Of a stretch of 64,000 bases of DNA, positions 56,599-64,000 are shown piece after piece. Positions within the stretch are counted from its first letter, which is position 1. The number at the start of each line of letters is the position of its first letter. Position numbers and translations under genes: made by a program. The stretch covers positions 48,116,381-48,180,380 of the forward strand of contig NC_087065.1 in assembly GCF_963678635.1 (NCBI RefSeq), written 5' to 3'. Under the pieces are notes generated by a model, which had not been told where the DNA came from, did not search any database, and saw only the letters and a program-made list of their open reading frames with translations. Source of the stretch: Symsagittifera roscoffensis (Eukaryota; Xenacoelomorpha; Acoela; Convolutidae).

Positions 56599-58180
56599 TT
56601 GGATTCTGGGACATTTTTCTGAAACGCTTGAATAGCTGTCTGGTCAAAAATCAGCAAAATTTTTCAAGGTCCACCATTAATGATTGGTATTTCTAAAACT
56701 TCTAAGAATGGGCGGCATTTTGATTTTTTTGAGAAGAATGCCTATGTGCAAGCGGTGGTTTTTCCAGAAAAACTAACATGACTAGAGTGCCTTTGATAAA
56801 ACATTTTTGGGGTGATTTTGAAAAAAAAACGTCAGCTAGCCACGAGTTTGATTTTTCTGGAACATGTATTCTTTCGGCGTCGCCACAGAAAACTTCTCGT
56901 GATCATTCTGTCTACTGTCAAATTTTATCTAATTATTGAAGAGCTCGGGTGCTGCGAAATTTCTGGTTGCTTGGAGGAAAAAAAACTTGTTCTCCTTGCT
57001 TGTGCTCTCGTCTTTAATTTTTTCTAATTGTTAGGGCTAAATGATTGCCAATGTAGTCTGGAATGAGCTGGCTTGCGGTTGTGAAAGCGACGGTTGGTTA
57101 ATATTATCACTCCGAAACTTGATGTTTCTCAAAAAGAGGCGAGCATCAGCTTTTCCCATAGTAATTTCCCTTTTGTTATAACCACACTTTCAATAAAAAA
57201 CGTTTCCGTGTGTAATTCCTGTTGCTCGACATTTATAATATTGGTATTTTGAGCAGTTCAAATTCGTATTCAATTAATTTTTGCGTTTAAGATAATGCTC
57301 TTAATACTGAAAACCCTAAATTTTTATTATCTTTTGAAAATAAGGGAAAATGGCAAGACGCTTCAAACATTTTAGCTCTTAGAATGGTATAATGATGATT
57401 AAAGGCTAAGACAATATGATTTTTTGTAAAACAAACAATTGTCTTTTGATGCATTCATTCGGCACCATGTAGGTTATCTTTGTTTTGAACGCATAAATGA
57501 GGGAAGTTTTGTAGCTGCTCTTTTTGAGCAGACTTTTATATAAGTCGCACTGACTTTTTTGTTTCAGGAAAAGTAGTCAATTTTGTTAATACTCATTTTT
57601 TTGCGGTTTGACTTTTAATTTCTTTTAAAATTCACTTCATTTCCTTTGTTAAACGGAAGGCAAACTGCACTATTGAACAGCTAAAGATCACAAAAACGTG
57701 ATCGACTTCTAATTTTGAAAATTTATTTTAATTTTTAGATTTATCAGCCAATTACAATTTTTACCTATTGGTTGAATTTTCTCAAATTGTTTAGTTTCAT
57801 CAAAAAAGTGCCAATCACAAACTTTTCTAGAAGTTTGAAGAGCTTTGAGGTTATTTATTTTTTCATTCCATGAACTTCGAAAGTTGAGATTTTTTCAAAA
57901 AAAAAAACAAGTCAATATTTTTTATCTGTTTGCTTGCGTTCCTTGAGTTTTTCCCACTGCTTTTTGGCTATGTTCTATTTGCTATCCATGAATAACTTTT
58001 CAGGTACACGAACATTTGAGGCATCTGTATATAGATAGTCTGAGGGCTTTAAGGGTTATTTGGAACACCCTTTCTGCCTAAAAACGTAAACAACATTTTA
58101 TATTAAAATAATTGAAATATAAAAAAGGGAACAACTTTTGTTGCCATTCTGTAATGAACAAATTTTGAAGAACCACAAAC
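56599..58180. other. Spacer, no gene recognised
   Basis: AT-rich and shared with 62914-64000 as part of D2. A 71-codon frame at 56812-57027 has no known motif. In the receptor model this is intron directly downstream of the helix 3-5 exon. Confidence 0.5.
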
Positions 58181-58576
58181 CTTAGACGTCTGAAGATCCA
58201 CAAGTTAACGGCTATTTCCGATATGTAGGGACAGATAAGGTACATGACTATGAAGGGCGCGATTGCTACGTGGCCCCACATAGTGCCCTCGATTCCCTCC
58301 TTCAGGGCACACTTTCCATCTTCTCTGAGGCCAAAATCAAAAAGAACATGAGAGAAAAGTAGTCCCGACGAAACCAGAAGAATGCCGATGACAGTCAGAG
58401 GGTAGTTCAAGTTTTTCTTGCAAGAGCCCTGGTAGAAAATGGGGAACTGCACTGCTATCAGACAGTTCACAGCGAAGAACAGCTGAAGAGAACGGGTAGA
58501 TACTAGAGTGCTCTGCATCTGCCAAGTGGCAATCTTGCACCCGAACGAACTCGACTCAGAAACGGGGACGAATATC
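58181..58576 (-). CDS. Seven-helix receptor, internal exon (helices 3-5)
   Basis: Minus-strand exon of 396 bases between an acceptor (CTTTTTCTAG, ending 58577) and a donor (AAG then GTTTGT from 58180). It begins with one base and ends with two bases of split codons. It encodes helix 3 starting at the conserved Cys (CKIATWQMQSTLVSTRSLQL), then AVNCLIAVQFPIFYQ, helix 4 (YPLTVIGILLVSSGLLF), a second loop with Cys (GKCALKEG) that would form the disulphide to helix 3, and helix 5 (APFIVMYLICPYISEIAV) ending in basic FRRLR. The layout is that of a rhodopsin-type receptor. NCL stands where DRY is expected, 24 residues after the Cys, and helix 4 lacks the usual Trp. Exons for helices 1-2 were not found in the window. 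Confidence 0.7.
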
Positions 58577-58634
58577 CTAGAAAAAGTAAACAGTAATCCC
58601 TCCAGTAATCTAAGCAACCCAGAAACGAAAACTC

Positions 58635-58704
58635 CAGTTATATGAACAACCCCAAATCAATTAAATAACCCAGTTATATGAACAACCTAAATCAATTAAA
58701 TAAC
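58635..58704. repeat. Two tandem copies of a 36-bp repeat
   Basis: CAGTTATATGAACAACC then AAATCAATTAAATAAC occurs twice in a row, just upstream of the receptor exon. Confidence 0.85.
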
Positions 58705-59984
58705 ATTGGGATGGGGTGGGGTGAGGTGGGTGGGTTTGCGGTTTTGTTTTTTTAATCACCGATTTCGATAGACCAGCATTTACGTCAACCATTTTCAACC
58801 ACCACTCCATAACATAGAATTGCTATTTTTAAAATGTCGATAGTACAAGGATCTTAACAGTTTTATTCGACGTAAAACGACTAAGGCTTTTTTCGACAGC
58901 TTTTTGCCATATAATTTGAAACCCGAGATACGGAATTGCGGAGATAATTAGATCTGCAATTTCTTTCCAAATTCAAGTTTTTCTTTCCAAATTATTTTTT
59001 AATTTAATTTGAAATCCGAGATATGGATCTGCGGACCTCAGCGATACTTATATTTGGAACTTCTTTCCAAATTCTTTGTAAGATTCTTTCCCAATTCCAC
59101 ACTTCATGCCAGTAATTGTTTGTTTTTCAAGCCAGATGATTTCAAATACAAAGCTTCGGAAGAAGGGTTCGATATGATATGATGCTGACTTCACCTACTT
59201 TTGAGCAAAAAAAGACGCCCAATTTCAAAATAAAATCAAATTGAACGTCAACGAGATGGCGCGCTATCGAGAAAATAATGAATTGTTTTGGAAACCTTTC
59301 TGATCTACTGTACGACTTATTTCTTGGCTAACTGGCCCTAAAATTTTTCTTCTGCGCCAATATACAATAATTTTGAGAAGCAACGATAATATACAATAAC
59401 TGTCATTCGGCACATTGTGTATTATGAGATTTTTATCGTGTTTTTGGAGAGCTCGCAAAAATTAAGTTGGCCGAACCAAGAATGAAAAGTCTGCCCCTCC
59501 TTTTATACAAATTCGCACCCTAAAAATCTAGAAAAACCCTAGATATGCGTTTGATTTTTATTTTAAGGTTTATGCGCACATTGAGTCTGTAAATCAAAAG
59601 GTTTTGCTGTTATTTGTAGAGCTTAGTGTTACTGCAAAACTAAATTGCTGTTTTTTGCTTTGTATAATCATTGATCGATCAGTAAAAAAGGAGTTTACAG
59701 ACTCGTTTAATTTAAACTCGTTTTTTAAAGTTGATGGGGTTTTTATTGCTCCCAAAGTAAATTAACAGCAATTCATTTCCTAAATGATTGCATACCTTGA
59801 ATATGACTTCTCGTTGCAAAATGATTTGTTTGCCATTCACAATTGATTAAAAATTGAAAAAAGCTTGAAGAAAAATTAAAAACTTTGATTGCTGTTCCTT
59901 CTTTTCCACATTTATCACCCGTCGCGGCAGCTAAGAAAAGTAAAAAGTGATGAAAATTGCTTTTACTTACAAATTAAAACAAGT
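58705..59984. other. Spacer with a diverged hAT-like relic
   Basis: No gene seen. At about 59325-59560 the words CTGGCCCTAAAATTTTTCT, GCGCCAATATACAATAA, TTTGGAGAGCTCG, and AAAACCCTAGATATGCG match the right half of family A in decayed form. Confidence 0.5.
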
Positions 59985-60425
59985 CTCCTCGTATTAGGGC
60001 GAGGCCTTGAATGTTCCGATTGCCTTTTAAGGTCTATGGAGCAGTAAACATGAAAAATTAAATGTAAAAAAAAATATATTTTTTTTATTTCAGGTTTTTG
60101 CGAAAATCATCCCCCCACACGCCATACTAGTACGAAGTGACAAATTTCGCTCCTAGTAACAAATCAATAATGGCAAATAAGCTTCCTTCAACCAATTTGG
60201 AACGATTTCTAAGACGGATTAATTCTTTCAACCCCCATAACTTTGCAAAAAATGATCACAAGTGAAATATCGTTTCAAATTTAAGCTCAGGACAACAATA
60301 CCTTTTGAATGATGTAAAAAATGATGTAAAAAATGGCTAGTTGAAAAGTCGAAGTTTGTCTGAAGAAAAAAATCTACCCCGAGCACAAAATTCCTTTAAT
60401 TTCGTTACGAAAGTCGGAACAAAAA
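59985..60425. mobile_element. Foldback family B, left arm
   Basis: CTCCTCGTATTAGGGCGAGG, GAATGTTCCGATTGCC, TTTTAAGGTCTATGGAGCAG, AAGCTTCCTTCAACCAATTT, AGCTCAGGACAACAATACC and CCGAGCACAAA follow in the family order, ending at AAAGTCGGAACAAAAAGC. The GCGCGTTAATTG block is deleted. Confidence 0.75.
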
Positions 60426-60662
60426 GCAAGTTGTCTGCCTTAATTCAAATTGGAATGGTTTAGTTTGCCCATTTCCTTACAATGTTTGCCGCTTGCCTAC
60501 AAACCTCATTAAAATTTAGTGCCTGTAGGTCACTGAATTGAAGAGTCTTTAAAGTTCTTCCAAAATAAAATTATAAGTGGATTCCGCAAAGCTTTGGCAG
60601 ATTTAGCAAATCAAAGTAGACTCCGCTGACAATTTCCAAATTCAGCTCACAGTTTGCGGAAT

Positions 60663-63600
60663 TCGTTCACATGTGAGGATTTTGCGACAGCGTAGTATTA
60701 AGATAGATCTCAAGTTTTTGTAATCTTTAAGTCTGCCGGTTTTAGGAGCATTTTTGAGACATCAATGCTTAGCTTTTTTTCGTGGAACCCAAAACAGCCA
60801 AGAAAAAGAAAAAAACCAAGCAAAATGGCATGTTGAAAAATCCACTGAAATTTCAATCTTTACAAAAATTTGCTACAAAATATGTTCTCTCTTTTGTGTG
60901 CTCAGAACAACAAAAACTTATAGATCATCGAAAAAGCGGCTGTTGCATGGTGGTTGGCCAACAAGCCAAAAAAAGGTTTTTATGCACTAAACGGCCCGAA
61001 ATTAGTTTTTCTACATCTTTCTTGAACTCAAATTAATAAGGTTGAATTTGATAGGCTATTCAGACACTCAACGTGCTCTTTTTGAAAAAAATTCCAGCCA
61101 ATAAAATTGTTGGCCAAATTAACTAAAAATAAAGGAATTTTTCTGCTGAATCCATTTACTGAATTTTTTTTCCTGGGTAAAATTTTCCAAGCAACTTGAA
61201 GTTAATTTCCTTGCGGGGCAAAACTTTGGTGCGCAAAATTAAATATTTTTCATGGCTAATGTTTTATCTGCTGGAAGTTTTGATTGATTAGGTTACCGGA
61301 CTATGTTGCTTGAAATTAACTGGCTTTTATAAACAAATCAGATTCGGCCGTATAATTTTTCTCGACCGTATAATAAGCTCATGATATAAAAACATTGATG
61401 TTGGGCCGATTCGTGCATAATACCATGAAAGATTACCATTACAACAAGTCGAAAATTAAAATATTTTTTTCAAAATAACTATAAATTGTCACCAGGGTTA
61501 CTAATATTATGCAATTGTTATGTAATTTTGATGTAGGTTTGCTTTCAAGGTATGATAGTTTGTAGATATGGAGGTTTCTTGGAAATCCGCCGTGTTAAAT
61601 AAAATAAAGATTTTTTTTTGCTGAAAAATAAAGTCAAGCTGAAGTATTGCCATTTCAGAAAGCAGATAAAGGTATTTTTCTTCACAGAATTGAATCTAAC
61701 GTGATTAAGATATTTAAAATAACAACTTAAATAACAATTCAAACCAATGAATACAAACAAGCTACAAAATTTTTTGAAAACTGTCCGTTTGTTGTTTTAT
61801 GATCATTTAATTGTATATTTTGCTTTTTGAAAAAAAAAACATTTTGAACTGCTTGCCCATAAGCCAGCATAAGTTTGCCTTGACTTCCTGCACAAAAAAT
61901 TGAATTTTTTCAATTGCACGATTTGAAAAAAAAATGCTCGCATTTTCCTGTTTTGTTTATTTATACCAGGTTAAAAAATCTACAATGGAAAGTTTTGGCC
62001 GAGTGTTATCGTAGCCCATAAGTTATTGAGTGTTTAAATTTTTTCATGAAATCGAAATTTTCAAGTTTTTGGATATCAAACTGTGTTCTCAAATTTTTCA
62101 ACCGCCGTTTTTAACAACCCCGTGTCTAGTCCCCCTCTCATAAAACTCAGATTTAAATAATTCCACAAACACCTTATTAAGCCATTTGAACTAATCGGAG
62201 TGAAATTTACTTTTATCGAATTTGGAACCACAGTGTCAGTGAACGTCAAAGCTTAAACTGCGAGAAATTTCACAAAACGAAACAAAATAACATGCACGCT
62301 GGTAAATGTGGTTTGAATTTGACTGAAATGAACTTGCCGATGGTCTAGACTTTGTTATGAAATTGAAAACTAATCCGATCGACTTGATTTAATTAAGTAA
62401 CCAAAAACGATACAAGGACAGCAATTTTCAAATCATATAAGAAAATATAACATTAACGAAAGAACAATTTAAATTGCAAAAGCCAATACATTTTTTTCGT
62501 AAGCATGCTTAAAATTCTGCACTTGCTTGTTTAGAACCCGGTCAAAAAGCCATTCCTCTGCAGCATTTGTTTTTCTGGACAAACTAATTGATGCCGCATC
62601 TTTTTTATTTTATAGTAAATGGGGACAGGACTTTTCGGTTTGAGATCCTAATTGCATCCAAATTACAGGCATAAGTCGTCGTTTTTTTTTGGCTTTTTCC
62701 TGATCTTTCATCGCGCTGTCGCATACAATTTGATTCTTGTGGACTATTTTACGGTATGAGTTTCCTATTTCTTCTTATTTTTAGAAATTCAGTGGGGGTA
62801 ACAACTAAGACCTGAAGCGAACGCGTGATTTGTTTCGTCTTTGTTTTGTAATCCCAGATGACCAATTTTTTCAGATAATTTTGTGAAAAATAAAAAAAAA
62901 ACATCCCGACATCTTGGATTCTGGGACATTTTTCTGAAACGCTTGAATAGCTGTCTGGTCAAAAATCAGCAAAATTTTTCAAGGTCCACCATTAATGATT
63001 GGTATTTCTAAAACTTCTAAGAATGGGCGGCATTTTGATTTTTTTGAGAAGAATGCCTATGTGCAAGCGGTGGTTTTTCCAGAAAAACTAACATGACTAG
63101 AGTGCCTTTGATAAAACATTTTTGGGGTGATTTTGAAAAAAAAACGTCAGCTAGCCACGAGTTTGATTTTTCTGGAACATGTATTCTTTCGGCGTCGCCA
63201 CAGAAAACTTCTCGTGATCAATCTGTCTACTGTCAAATTTTATCTAATTATTGAAGAGCTCGGGTGCTGCGAAATTTCTGGTTGCTTGGAGGAAAAAAAA
63301 CTTGTTCTCCTTGCTTGTGCTCTCGTCTTTAATTTTTTCTAATTGTTAGGGCTAAATGATTGCCAATGTAGTCTGGAATGAGCTGGCTTGCGGTTGTGAA
63401 AGCGACGGTTGGTTAATATTATCACTCCGAAACTTGATGTTTCTCAAAAAGAGGCGAGCATCAGCTTTTCCCATAGTAATTTCCCTTTTGTTATAACCAC
63501 ACTTTCAATAAAAAACGTTTCCGTGTGTAATTCCTGTTGCTCGACATTTATAATATTGGTATTTTGAGCAGTTCAAATTCGTATTCAATTAATTTTTGCG

Positions 63601-64000
63601 TTTAAGATAATGCTCTTAATACTGAAAACCCTAAATTTTTATTATCTTTTGAAAATAAGGGAAAATGGCGAGACGCTTCAAACATTTTAGCTCTTAGAAT
63701 GGTATAATGATGATTAAAGGCTAAGACAATATGATTTTTTGTAAAACAAACAATTGTCTTTTGATGCATTCATTCGGCACCATGTAGGTTATCTTTGTTT
63801 TGAACGCATAAATGAGGGAAGTTTTGTAGCTGCTCTTTTTGAGCAGACTTTTATATAAGTCGCACTGACTTTTTTGTTTCAGGAAAAGTAGTCAATTTTG
63901 TTAATACTCATTTTTTTGCGGTTTGACTTTTAATTTCTTTTAAAATTCACTTCATTTCCTTTGTTAAACGGAAGGCAAACTGCACTATTGAACAGCTAAA
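60663..64000. repeat. Tandem duplication D2, unit 2, cut by window end
   Basis: Nearly identical to 54347-57685, with rare substitutions. It is the youngest duplication of the array judged by similarity. Frames inside (60754-60990, 60782-61036, 63127-63342) are the same as in unit 1 only because the copies are recent. Confidence 0.9.

Larger units (their letters stand above)
54347..60662. repeat. Tandem duplication D2, unit 1 (6.3 kb)
   Basis: Starts TCGTTCACATGTGAGGATTT, a word that recurs at 60663. From there to position 64000 the sequence follows 54347-57685 almost base for base. Unit 1 contains the receptor exon at 58181-58576. Confidence 0.9.

Noticed and set aside
56812-57027. 71-codon ORF, repeated at 63127-63342
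   Set aside because: Duplicated passively with D2; no start context, motif or splice structure.

Overview
The window is AT-rich DNA (roughly one-third G+C by eye) from an animal nuclear genome, most likely an invertebrate. The evidence is spliced exons with T-rich acceptors ending TTTCAG or TTCTAG, an LTR retrotransposon, a non-LTR retrotransposon with an apurinic-type endonuclease, several families of inverted-repeat elements, and receptor-type membrane proteins. No bacterial gene organisation, CRISPR array, rRNA or tRNA gene was seen. The clade cannot be fixed from the sequence alone.

Region by region: 1-6.2 kb is the 5' part of an LTR retrotransposon on the minus strand: candidate LTR, a long leader with internal repeats, a small basic ORF, an 868-residue gag, and a pol frame cut by the window edge that contains the aspartic protease. 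6.2-13.4 kb has no recognisable gene but carries hairpin clusters and small foldback elements. 13.5-17.0 kb is a decayed LINE (PHD-finger ORF1, endonuclease, reverse transcriptase with its catalytic core deleted) interrupted by a 214-bp palindromic insertion. 17.0-28.5 kb is enclosed by inverted repeats of about 700 bp. I read it as one 11.5-kb element carrying broken small minus-strand genes, one with a PC4-like C-terminus, plus internal repeats and a cluster of CCAAT-type sites.

31.6-58.6 kb holds two minus-strand exons of a rhodopsin-type seven-helix receptor. One at 58.2-58.6 kb encodes helices 3-5, and one at 31.6-32.2 kb encodes helices 6-7 and the tail. Their order, strand and splice phase fit a single gene with a 26-kb intron. 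That interval is filled by nested tandem duplications: a 4.5-4.9 kb unit repeated from 34.5 kb, a 7.28-kb unit at 42.0 and 49.3 kb, and a 6.3-kb unit at 54.3 and 60.7 kb. The duplications carry copies of a possible claudin-like exon, of which one is open and the others are broken, and copies of three inverted-repeat element families.

The leading candidates for something undescribed are the 17.0-28.5 kb element, the duplication array inside the candidate receptor intron, and the long-armed foldback family (about 1.2 kb complete) with hAT-like elements nested in it.
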